Shown here: piece after piece, positions 45,909 to 53,943 of the stretch
How the letters are laid out: every line of letters begins with the position of its first letter
Position numbering within the stretch: position 1 is the first letter of the stretch
Assembly (NCBI GenBank): GCA_001298545.1
Contig: LJCX01000032.1
Coordinates: 248,001-312,000 of the forward strand
Source of the DNA: Actinobacteria bacterium OV320
Lineage (GTDB): Bacteria; Actinomycetota; Actinomycetes; Streptomycetales; Streptomycetaceae
DNA: 64,000 bases
Direction of reading: 5' to 3'
The notes under the pieces: model-generated
Told to the model about the DNA's origin: nothing
Database searches by the model: none
The model's input: only the letters and a program-made list of their open reading frames with translations
Made by a program: the position numbers and the translations under genes

Positions 45909-47051
45909 TCACAGGCCGAGCACCCGTCGGGTCTCGGCGGCGATCTGCTGTGTCTCGCCGGTTGCGACCACGAGGACCGGGACACCGCTCCCCGACTGAT
46001 CGATGCGTCGGAGGCCTGCCCGCATCAAATCTTCCAGTTCGGGGACGAGCAGTCCGCCTCGTACACCGAGAACAGCCAGGGCGGAGCAGATCTCCTCGCG
46101 TACCTCGGGTTGGTCTTCGCCGATCTCCCCGGTGAAGACCAGCGCGTCCAGCCGGTCCAGTGACGCGGCCATCGAGGCGATGCCCTTGCGGGCGCTGAGT
46201 GTGAACGTCGCCAGCGCCAACTCGGCCGCGGCATCACCCTCCGCGCGGGCGCGCACCAGGTCCCGGGTGTCTCCCGAAGTACCGGAGAGGCCGAGCAGAC
46301 CGGAATGCCTGTGGAGTGTGTCCTCCAATTCGTCCGTGCTCAGACCGTGGCGCCGCTGAAGCCACAGCAGGGCACCGGGGTCGAGGCTGCCGCTGCGCCG
46401 GCTCATCACCAGGCCTTCCAGCGGAGTGAGGCCCATGGTGGTGTCCACGCTGCGTCCGTTCCGGATGGCGCAGGCCGAGCAGCCGCCGCCCAAGTGCACC
46501 AGCACGACCTGGAGGTTGTCGGCGGGTCGGCCCAGGGCCTGCGCGGTCCTCTGCAGCGCCCACGCGTAGGAGAGTCCGTGGAAGCCGTACCGGCGCAGCC
46601 CGTACTCGACTCGCCATCGCTCCGGCACGGCGTACGTTCGCGCCTGTGCCGGCAGATCCTTGTGAAAGACAGTGTCGAAGCAGGCGACATGAGGCACGTC
46701 GGGCAGGAGCTCTCGTGCGGCATCGACCACAGGCAGGGCAGGGGTCACGTGCAGCGGCGCGAGATCGGCGACGTCCGCCAGCAGAGCCCGTACGCGTGCG
46801 TCGATCAGCGTATGTCCAGTCAGGTGCGGACCGCTGTGCACGATGCGGTGACCAACCGCCGCAGGAGCGGGCACCTCGCTGAGGAAGTTCCGCAGTTCCG
46901 CCGTCGCCGCAGGCCCCGGGGGCTCCGAGGCGTCTCGATTCGCCACCCGTTCACCGTCCGCCGCGAACAGAGCGATGCGAAGGCTCGAAGAGCCGGCATC
47001 GAGGACCAGTACGTGTCCCTCACGGCTCTCGCGGGAGCGGTCAGCACTCAT
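45909..47051 (-). CDS. ackA: acetate/propionate kinase
   Basis: 380 residues from ATG 47051. Acetate kinase motifs: VLVLDAGSSSLRIALF, GHRIVHSG with the catalytic Arg, CFDTVFHKDLP with the catalytic Asp, VLVHLGGGCSACAIRNGRS, DTTMGLTPLEGLVMSRRSG, SGTSGDTRDL and FTGEIGEDQPEVREEIC. The Asn normally found at the start of the phosphate-binding loop (NxGSSS) is Asp18 here. It would interconvert acetyl phosphate and acetate with ATP. No phosphotransacetylase or phosphoketolase is adjacent. Confidence 0.9.
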   Translation of the reverse strand: MSADRSRESREGHVLVLDAGSSSLRIALFAADGERVANRDASEPPGPAATAELRNFLSEVPAPAAVGHRIVHSGPHLTGHTLIDARVRALLADVADLAPLHVTPALPVVDAARELLPDVPHVACFDTVFHKDLPAQARTYAVPERWRVEYGLRRYGFHGLSYAWALQRTAQALGRPADNLQVVLVHLGGGCSACAIRNGRSVDTTMGLTPLEGLVMSRRSGSLDPGALLWLQRRHGLSTDELEDTLHRHSGLLGLSGTSGDTRDLVRARAEGDAAAELALATFTLSARKGIASMAASLDRLDALVFTGEIGEDQPEVREEICSALAVLGVRGGLLVPELEDLMRAGLRRIDQSGSGVPVLVVATGETQQIAAETRRVLGL

Positions 47052-48143
47052 CACACACCTCCAGTTCACCCGCGTCCTACGACACGGTGCGTCCGCCACC
47101 CAGCAACGGGCCAGTACAGGTTCCCCGCCATCGCTTCGCGCCACTCCGGCAACGCAGAGCCTCGCTGCTGCTCGCGGAACGCCAAGAACTCGGCAGGTTG
47201 CGGACGCCCAGGGCCTCAGCGGTGACGACCTGCCAGGTCGTGCCGTTGATGAACCCGACGGCCGCGGTGGAGGGTGGCGGTGGCGCATCGGTTGTCCTGC
47301 TCCGCGCTCGAGGCCAACCGCTTCACCAGCGACTACGGCATCATCCACCACCCCGGCCCGGCCGCCGACCCGTCCACCCACCGTCTAGCCTGTCCGACGG
47401 CTCGTGCGAGCTGGTCAGGGCATGGTGGCCCAGGTGTCGTTCTACGGGGTGAACGTTCGGCGCCGGGCTCCCGGAGGCCGCAGTGCTGCGGCGGCCCGGC
47501 GGGCGGTGTCCACATGGTGTGCCGAGTGCCAGGCCCGGGCGACCTGTTCGGCGCGCGTGGGTGAGGGTGTTGATGCCCTGTGCCCACAGCAGCCGGTACC
47601 GGTGCGCGAGGCGCAGACCGTCAGAGGTGTGCCGACGTACACGGTCAGGGTCGTTGCGCGCGGCTGCGGTCAGAGGGGTCCAAGTGCTCGCAGACCCAGT
47701 GGTAGGCCGGGAGGGCGTGGGCCAGAGCGAGCTGACGGAGCTCAGACTTTCTCGGCGACGTGCTGGCCGAGATCGAGTTTGCGATGACTTCGCCCCTGGT
47801 ACTGCCCGAGGACCGGACGCAGGGGTTCTGCCTCAGCGGTGTGACTTGGGTACGGTCAAGGTCCGGGCCGGCGCCGACCCCGGCCCGGACCTCCCCCGGT
47901 GTCGGGCAGTACACCGTGGCGGGTTCAGGCCGCATGTGTGCTGCCCCCGCCCGGGGCTGTTGGGGGGCGCCGACGGGCGGTGACCGGCCCGAATGGGTGG
48001 AGAAGGGCCGGCCGATGTCCGCGCGGCGGACCGAAGAGGCGGACGCGCGAACACCTGGAATCCTAGGGCGTGGTAGCCGCAGTGCACGATCCACTGGGCG
48101 CGGCCGTTGTCCGCACAGCGCGGGACGATAGCGTGGGCCGTGG
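47052..48143. other. 1.1-kb stretch without a recognisable gene
   Basis: Between the kinase and the AraC regulator no frame carries a start signal plus a family motif. Short protein-like pieces in changing frames (for example LRLAHRYRLLWAQGINTLTH on the minus strand near 47590) suggest decayed genes, but none could be named. Confidence 0.4.
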
Positions 48144-49127
48144 TCACCCGGAACGCAGCGTCTGCGAGGGCAACTCGCCGAAGCGCGCTCGGTAGCGGGA
48201 CGCGAAGCGGCCCAGGTGCCCGAAGCTCCAACGATGGGCGACCTCGCTCACGTTCACTTCGTCTGGTGTGCCGCGGCGCAGCTCGTCGTGGGCGCGGGTG
48301 AGGCGGACGTCGGTCAGGTAGGCCAGTGGGGTCATGCCGACGTACTGCTGGAAGGTCTCTTGGAGTCGCCGCACACTCACCCCGGCGAGCACTGCCAACT
48401 CTCCTACAGTGAAGGGGTGTTGCGGCATACTGTGTATAGCCTCGACAGCACGCTTGACGGGGCCCGGTCGCAGGGCGCTGATTGGTCGGTCGAGCTCGTC
48501 GCGGTAGCGGTGGCCGGTAGCGAGGAGGAGCCCGGTCACCAAGGCCTCCTGGAGCGGGCGGGCGACCATCGGCTGGGTGAGCAGCCCGCCGGCCTGCACC
48601 TCGTTGAACACTGCGCGGATCATCCGTACCCAGCTCAGGCCCGCGCCGTGCGCGATGTCGAGTTCGGGCGTGAGGGCGACGGGGGTGCGCAGCGGTCGGC
48701 CGAGTAGGCGTTCGAGTTGATCGTTGAGGACCTTGGGGTCGATCTTCACGGCCAGCATGGAGCAATTGGTGCTCACTCGATCCAGGGCCGTGTCGCCGTG
48801 CGGCTGGAAGACGGCGGCGCTCGCGGTGGTGGCCACCGCATTGGTGTGCGTTCCTTGACGCCAGGCTAGGTGACCGCCCAGAGGGATGTCCACGTGGTAG
48901 GAGCCGAGTTCCCCGAACTGTATGCGCACCTCTGCGCCGAAAGCGAGACGGCCGAACGTGAGCGGACCGAGTGCGACGATGTCGTACCGGGCCATGAACT
49001 CAGCGCTGCTGTCGAGCACGTCGATGAAGTTGGCGTAGAAGCGTTCTTGGATGACCTGCCGAGCCTCGTCCACATCCGTCGTACGGAACTTCAGTAAATC
49101 CTGGTCCTGGTTGGGCGAGTGGTGCAT
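48144..49127 (-). CDS. AraC-family transcriptional regulator
   Basis: 327 residues from ATG 49127 with AGGAG 9 bases upstream. The N-terminal ~180 residues are an AraC-binding-2 type sensor (GPLTFGRLAFGAEVRIQFGE; SAAVFQPHGDTALDRV). The C-terminal double helix-turn-helix is FTVGELAVLAGVSVRRLQET with MTPLAYLTDVRLTRAHDELR and VSEVAHRWSFGHLGRFASRY. Neighbouring target genes are decayed, so it may be an orphan. Confidence 0.92.
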   Translation of the reverse strand: MHHSPNQDQDLLKFRTTDVDEARQVIQERFYANFIDVLDSSAEFMARYDIVALGPLTFGRLAFGAEVRIQFGELGSYHVDIPLGGHLAWRQGTHTNAVATTASAAVFQPHGDTALDRVSTNCSMLAVKIDPKVLNDQLERLLGRPLRTPVALTPELDIAHGAGLSWVRMIRAVFNEVQAGGLLTQPMVARPLQEALVTGLLLATGHRYRDELDRPISALRPGPVKRAVEAIHSMPQHPFTVGELAVLAGVSVRRLQETFQQYVGMTPLAYLTDVRLTRAHDELRRGTPDEVNVSEVAHRWSFGHLGRFASRYRARFGELPSQTLRSG

Positions 49128-49446
49128 ACCGCAAGCTCCTGCGCCTATGGACGTACGAGGGATGGTGCATATTATCGTCACCCGCTGCCTGCTACCCGTG
49201 CCCCTATGTGGTCATCGTGACGGCTGAGGTGGAGAAGTCCTTCCGGTGGAACACCGAGGGGATCGAACTGCTCATCCTGGCGGGTGTTCAGCGCTTCGGC
49301 GCCGATGAGGTGGTCAGCGGCCCGGTCCGAGTGAGCGGCGAGCCGGTCCTTACCCGTGTTCACCGCGGTGTCGTCACCGTCGTCCGCTGCCTCGTCCTTA
49401 TCTGTTTCGGCGTCCTCGTTGGTGGAGTCACCTGCGGCCGGGACGA
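49128..49446. other. intergenic stretch, possible short coding remnant
   Basis: A plus-strand GTG frame at 49208 starts plausibly (VIVTAEVEKSFRWNTEG then IELLILAGVQRFGADEVVSG) but degenerates within ~70 codons. No family recognised. Confidence 0.3.
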
Positions 49447-49815
49447 ATGGCGTTCGGCCACGAGAAACCCGACGTGGTGCGGGCGATGCTGGAGGACTAC
49501 CGGGCCGGCCTCACCATCGACCGGCGGCACGAGGAGGACGACCGCGCCGCCGGGACACGGATCCAGTGCCCGGCGCTGATTCTCTGATCGCTCCGAGACG
49601 ACCTCGAGGACCTGTACGGCGACCCGGTGAAGGTCTGGCGTCAGTGGGCCACGGACGTACGCGGCCACGGCATCGATGCCGGGCACCACGTGGCCGAAGA
49701 GGCTCCAGAAGCGCTCGCCTCTTCCCTTGCGAGCTTCTTCGCCGGGCTGCGCGAAGGCCTCCACCCCGCCCGCCACATCAAGGGCGACGACGCTGTCCTC
49801 GAAGACGGCGAATAA
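49447..49815 (+). pseudogene. haloacetate dehalogenase-type alpha/beta hydrolase, C-terminal fragment with premature stop
   Basis: The frame reads MAFGHEKPDVVRAMLEDYRA, DRAAGTRIQCPALIL, then a TGA, then SLRDDLEDLYGDPVKVWRQW, VRGHGIDAGHHVAEEAPEAL. These blocks match the last third of haloacetate dehalogenases, including the acid (RDDLEDLYGDP) and the catalytic His (DAGHHVAEEAPE). The TGA replaces the Trp usually found in LVLW. The N-terminal two thirds with the nucleophile are missing. Confidence 0.8.
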
Positions 49816-49895
49816 TCGGCGGCCGCCAGGTGGCGACGTGTCGTGAGGGCTGGTCGTTACGCAGTCCGTGACGAGGAGTGGTACGTCTTTGCGGG
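49766..49895. repeat. dispersed repeat copy 1
   Basis: About 130 bp roughly three quarters identical by eye to 57158-57289. Shared blocks include GGCGACGAC, GACGTGTCGTG and TACGCAGTCCG. It overlaps the tail of the dehalogenase remnant. Nature unknown. Confidence 0.65.
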
Positions 49896-50110
49896 CCACG
49901 TAGTGAAGACGGGCCTCACCCGGGGCCGCACAGCGCCGTGTGCTGAGGAGCGTCACCCAACGTAGTGGGCCCTCGGGCTCACCCTCCGACAGGGACCTTG
50001 CTGGCCCGGCCGCTGACTGCTTCATGACTGAGACGTGGATGGGGGGCAAGGCCGCTGAACTGCGGTCTCGGCGTGCGACCGCAGTCGCTCCGTGGCGTAC
50101 GGGCACCTCT

Positions 50111-50461
50111 TCAGGAAGGAAAGGCGGCTTCGAGCGTGGCATACGTCGGCAGGAGGTTGGCCAGTCCGACCAGGCGCAGGAGCCGTTGCACGGGTGCGGG
50201 GACGTTGGCCAGGCGGAGCCAGCCGTCTTGCTCCTGCGTGGCACGGTGGGCGTGGACGAGGAAGGAGACGCCGCTGCAGTCCATGAACGTGACGTGTTCG
50301 AAGTCGAGGACCGTGCGGGGCGCGCATTTCTCGCCTGCTCCGCTGTCGAACGCCCAGCCCGCGAAGGCCACGCTGCTGTAGTCGATCTCTCCGCTCAGCG
50401 TCAGGACGTGCACGCCGGCTGTGGTGGTGTGCTGGGAGACGGCCAGATGGGATACGTGCAT
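50111..50461 (-). CDS. STAS-domain anti-anti-sigma-type protein
   Basis: 116 residues from ATG 50461 (GAGG 8 bases upstream); longer in-frame versions lack a ribosome site. STAS fold: VHVLTLSGEIDYSSVAFAGW, then VLDFEHVTFMDCSGVSFLVH with the phosphorylatable Ser in MDCSG, and GWLRLANVPAPVQRLLRLVG. Such proteins bind HATPase anti-sigma kinases. A close paralogue lies at 59709-60065 and both share an upstream motif. Confidence 0.9.
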   Translation of the reverse strand: MHVSHLAVSQHTTTAGVHVLTLSGEIDYSSVAFAGWAFDSGAGEKCAPRTVLDFEHVTFMDCSGVSFLVHAHRATQEQDGWLRLANVPAPVQRLLRLVGLANLLPTYATLEAAFPS

Positions 50462-50518
50462 GTGAGCACCTCGTTCTTCCTCCGGCGATTCACGCAACGG
50501 AGACGGCGTCCTGACCCC

Positions 50519-50550
50519 ACGCAAGCGCATGAACGATTGCCGCGTCAACC
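50519..50550 (-). promoter_or_regulatory. conserved motif upstream of STAS gene 1
   Basis: On the minus strand GGTTGAC-N12-CATGCGCTTGCGT ends 58 bp before the start codon. The same two blocks with the same N12 spacing precede the second STAS gene. TTGAC looks like a -35; the downstream block covers the -10 position. Confidence 0.6.
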
Positions 50551-50929
50551 AAATCCGGGTTCGTATACCGCACCGCTCCATGGGAAGGCGCAGGCCCGCG
50601 ACGAGGACCGCGGGTCCTCACCTTGCGGGACTCGTTCCTCGGCGATCAAGGATGCAAGGCCGACCAGACCCGACGGTGCAACGGTGCACCGCCTGTCGGG
50701 TAGCCGGGCTGGCAGCACGGTGCCTGACCGCGCCCGCAGCCGATAACCCCCGTGCAACCCGGCCGGTCGCCGGAGCAGCCGTCGACGGCGTCTCCCACGA
50801 GCCCGGCCCCGGCGTCATCGGCCGCGCCTCGTGATTCCATGCGCTTGAGCGCAGCCGGCCGGTGCGAGGTGTTGGGATGTCCCTGGGCGCCCACAGGCCG
50901 GCTGCCGTGGGCTGGGTTACCGGCGATAC

Positions 50930-51030
50930 CAGCGGCCGCCGGTGCCCGCATTGCGCATGACGAAGCGCAGCAGCCAGACGACCAGCACGATGACGGCAGC
51001 GGATCTCGGTCCGAGGGACAGCCCGTGTCG
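50930..51030 (-). pseudogene. C-terminal tail of a small membrane protein
   Basis: A frame without a start codon reads AAVIVLVVWLLRFVMRNAG then TGGRWYRR and stop at about 50930. It joins directly to the broken monooxygenase at about 51025, marking a deletion junction. Confidence 0.4.
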
Positions 51031-51369
51031 TAGAGAGCGGCTTCGATGTCGCCGCGGAGTATGAGGCGGGCACCCCCGGGCACGGGCAGGTCACTGAATC
51101 CTATGCCCGGCCGGCGGCGGGCTGCCCGGTCGATGGAGTAGTGCCTGCTGGTGGGGTCGACGCGGTTGCCGATGGCGTCGAGTACACCCATGCGCTGTGC
51201 GGTGGCAGTGCCAGTCTGGAAGAACGCGATGAAGTATCCGGCGGAATGACTGCTGGGCGCACGTTCGACGAGCAGCGGCTCCCAGCCGATGTCGTGCAGA
51301 CGCATGGACGTGGCCAGTCCTGCGATACCCGTGCCCACGATCTGAGCGCGCGGCTTGCCATGTGAGTCC
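51025..51369 (-). pseudogene. FAD-dependent monooxygenase, N-terminal fragment with frameshift
   Basis: The minus strand encodes AQIVGTGIAGLATSMRLHDI (FAD-binding GxGxxG), then SAGYFIAFFQTGTATAQRMG and LILRGDIEAALYDT, the start of a PHBH-type monooxygenase. The ATG with an AAGGA site lies in a different frame (MASRA); an extra GC in a CGCGCG run near 51352 explains the shift. The gene stops resembling the family after ~110 residues. Confidence 0.7.
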
Positions 51370-51449
51370 TTGTCTCCTTCGTCTGGTCTCCGAACATCCG
51401 CAGCCGCCCGTCCGTTGACCAGTCGTCCGGCGACCCCTCGTCCCCGCAC

Positions 51450-51660
51450 AGGTGGCCACCTCCCGCCCTCCAAAAGCCGTGGCACGGGGGGGGTCCGGCA
51501 CTCGACACCGGCGGCTTCCAGCACGGCCACCGTGACGGCGACGGGCAGTTCCTCCTCCAGCGGGCCGCGGCCGGTCCAGCGGCGCAGCGAGGCGAACATC
51601 TCGTGAGGGGAATGGCGCAACGTCGGATGCTGCATCCACGCGTCGACGATGGAGATGTCT
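51450..51660 (-). pseudogene. amidohydrolase, N-terminal fragment
   Basis: The frame reads IVDAWMQHPTLRHSPHEMFA then SLRRWTGRGPLEEELPVAVT and AVLEAAGVE, the start of a TIM-barrel amidohydrolase family common in actinomycetes. No normal start codon precedes it and similarity is lost after ~50 residues. It lies just upstream of the broken monooxygenase, so both were probably one operon. Confidence 0.6.
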
Positions 51661-51702
51661 CCTGCCCCTCTCCCAGCCGCGCATGCTCTGTCCGCACGCT
51701 TC

Positions 51703-51716
51703 TAAGCGATCGCTTA
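51703..51716. promoter_or_regulatory. perfect palindrome, TetR-type operator candidate
   Basis: TAAGCGATCGCTTA is a 14-bp perfect palindrome about 45 bp upstream of the amidohydrolase remnant. Size and symmetry fit a TetR-family operator. No intact TetR gene is next to it. Confidence 0.55.
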
Positions 51717-52093
51717 CCGGGAGTTAACGGTGGGGTGGATAAAAGCTACCCGCCAGTAGGTGGGTCCGTACCGCTTGCCGAACAGGCCATCGCGCCTGTG
51801 TGCTGCGCCGTCAGCACCAATCTACGTCCCGGCCCGCTTGCTGCGCCTGTAGGTTGTTCTCGACGAATTGGCTGTGCCCTGTGTCGCAGTCCAGACGTCA
51901 TGCGTGAACCGTTGGAGCACCTAAACGCACTCGGTGCCGAGCCGCACATCATGGTGCAGCTTCCCTAGATGATTGAGTCCAAGGGCTCCTAGCCGTAGGC
52001 CGCCGGCGAGTGGTGTCGCATGTCGCTGCCATCGCCCGCCCAGCACGTGCAAGGCGTGCCCGTTTCATTTTGGAGCTCAGCGGAGAGCACGCG
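51717..52093. other. intergenic stretch with a solo IS982-type end
   Basis: 377 bp without a gene. At 51970-51985 TGATTGAGTCCAAGGG differs by one base from the terminal repeat of the IS982-family element that starts at 53302, in the same orientation. Confidence 0.5.
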
Positions 52094-52135
52094 ACGCATG
52101 CTTCACCGACTCGGACGCATGCTTCACCGACTCGG
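52094..52135 (+). repeat. 21-bp perfect tandem duplication
   Basis: ACGCATGCTTCACCGACTCGG without its first base is 20 long; the full 21-bp unit beginning at 52094 is repeated exactly at 52115. It lies about 65 bp upstream of the MerR-type gene, likely within its promoter region. Confidence 0.85.
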
Positions 52136-52200
52136 TGGACGTCTGGGTCGGGGCCCGGCTGGGGGATGGCCTTGAGTCTCCAGTGACTGGAGACAGCAGA

Positions 52201-53272
52201 GTGGGGGACATGGACGTTACGACCCTCTACTCGATCGGGGAGCTTTCCCGGCGGACCGGCTTGTCCGTGAGGACCATCCGGTTCTACTCCGATTCGGGGG
52301 TGGTAGCGCCGACCACCCGTAGTCCCGCCGGTTATCGGCTCTACGACCTCGACGCACTGCTTCGTCTGGAACTCCTGCGCACACTGCGCGAGTTGGGCAT
52401 GGACCTGGCCACGATTCAACGGGTACTGGACCGTGAGCTCTCGGTGGCGGAAGTCGCCGCGGCGCACGCCGACGCCTTGGACGTCCAGATCCGGGCGCTG
52501 CGACTGCGTCGGAGCGTTCTGCGAGTCGTGGCCAGCCGCGGGTCCAGTCCCGAGGAGATCAAGCTCATGCACAGGCTCACGCAGCTGTCCGGCGAGGAAC
52601 GCCGACGGTTAGATCCGGGCGCTGCGACTGCGTCGGAGCGTTCTGCGAGTCGTGGCCAGCCGCGGGTCCAGTCCCGAGGAGATCAAGCTCATGCACAGGC
52701 TCACGCAGCTGTCCGGCGAGGAACGCCGACGGTTGATCGACGATTTCGTGGATGGCACCTTCGGCACAGTGGATGCCGACCCGGCCGCGGTGGCCATGGT
52801 TCGCGCTGCCACTCCCGACCTCCCCGATGATCCGTCCAGCGAGCAGGTCTCCGCATGGGTGGAACTCGCCGAGCTGGTCGGCGACGAGGACTTCCGGGCC
52901 CGGATGCGCCGGACGGCCAGGTGTCAGGCCGCCGGGAGCACGCTCGACATCGAGAGCGAGGTCGGCGAGGAACTGATGGAGTTCACCCGTCAGAAGGTGG
53001 CCGAGGCCATGGAGTCGGGCATCGACCCCCTCAGCGACAGGGGCGCAGCCGTCATCGACGACCTCGTGGACCGCTTCGCCGAGGTGCTCGCGCGCACCCC
53101 TGACACGGAATTCCGACACTGGATGGCCCAGCAGTTCGAAGAGGCGCACGATCCCCAGGTGGACCGATACTGGCGGCTGGTGTGGATCGTCAACGGCTGG
53201 CAGGTCGTACCGAACCTGATCCCGGTGTACCCCTGGCTCATCCAGGCCCTGCGAAATGGCCGTGACGCATAG
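52201..53272 (+). pseudogene. MerR-family regulator disrupted by a 124-bp tandem duplication
   Basis: From GTG 52201 (GGAGAC 6 bases upstream) the frame gives a MerR helix-turn-helix (TLYSIGELSRRTGLSVRTIR; SPAGYRLYDLDALLRLELLR). After ~135 codons an exact 124-bp repeat shifts the frame. The remaining C-terminal domain (RRRLIDDFVDGTFGTVDADP through WIVNGWQVVPNLIPVYPWLI) continues in another frame to 53272. Removing one copy restores a 315-residue protein with nothing lost. As written, only a truncated DNA-binding part would be made. Confidence 0.85.
52487..52734 (+). repeat. perfect 124-bp tandem duplication
   Basis: The block from 52487 to 52610 is repeated base for base at 52611-52734 (both begin AGATCCGGGCGCTG and end GCCGACGGTT). 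No difference was seen by eye, so it is very recent or an assembly artefact. Confidence 0.93.
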
Positions 53273-53358
53273 TCACCGCAGTGGGCACCGCCCCGGATCC
53301 CTGAATGAGTCCAAGGGATCGCCTGCGGACATGAGACGAGGGCGTCCACCGTCGATGT

Positions 53359-53781
53359 GTGACTAACGACCTGGACACCCTCGCGACGGCACTCAATGCC
53401 CGGATCGACGACGAGTTGAAGGCTTCACCGTGGCTGGCGCAGTGGCGGCCTGCCGTCGGAATCACGCCCACGCTCAGTGACGCCGAGCTGATCACGCTCG
53501 CGGTCATGTCGGCGCTGCTCGGATACGTCTCCGAGCGGCGCTGGCTACGCCGCGTCGGGCGGGACTTCGGCCACCTGTTTCCCTACGTGCCCCAGCAGTC
53601 CGGCTACAACAAGCGGCTGCACGCCGCGTTCTCACTGCTCACCAGCATGATCCGGATCGTGGCCCGCGATACCTCACTGTGGAGCGACGATGTGTGGCTG
53701 GTCGACTCCACACCGGTCGGCTGCGGTTGCTCCCGCGAGACGGCCAAACGCTCGGACCTGGCAGGCTGGGCCCAGTACGGC
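53359..53781 (+). pseudogene. IS982-family transposase, N-terminal part
   Basis: From GTG 53359: LATALNARIDDELKAS, TPTLSDAELITLAVMSALLG, LFPYVPQQSGYNKRL and DDVWLVDSTPVGCGCSRETA KRSDLAGWAQYG. This is the first half of an IS982-type transposase with the first catalytic Asp in VDSTPV. It stops at the insertion site inside WAQYG. Confidence 0.88.
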
Positions 53782-53817
53782 GAGCAATTGTCAAATGTTG
53801 TGGATCGGAGAACGTCG

Positions 53818-53869
53818 CAGCAGGCAGCAGGCAGCAGGCAGCAGGCAGCAGGCAGCAGGCAGCAGGCAG
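53818..53869 (+). repeat. 7-bp minisatellite, seven copies
   Basis: CAGCAGG is repeated seven times without error (53818-53866), 10 bp inside the left end of the IS256-type unit. In one frame it encodes the repeating peptide QQAAGSR. Confidence 0.95.
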
Positions 53870-53943
53870 TGGTTGTGAAGGTTCTTGCAAGGAGACTTTC
53901 TCCGGGCCGGGGTCGTTCGGATCAAGGTGGCATCCTGGCCTGC

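Noticed and set aside
51717..51968. TetR gene expected on the plus strand beside the palindrome
   Set aside because: The open frame there has no helix-turn-helix and poor start signals.
53818..53869. Repeat array considered as CRISPR
   Set aside because: Units are 7 bp with no spacers; it is a minisatellite.
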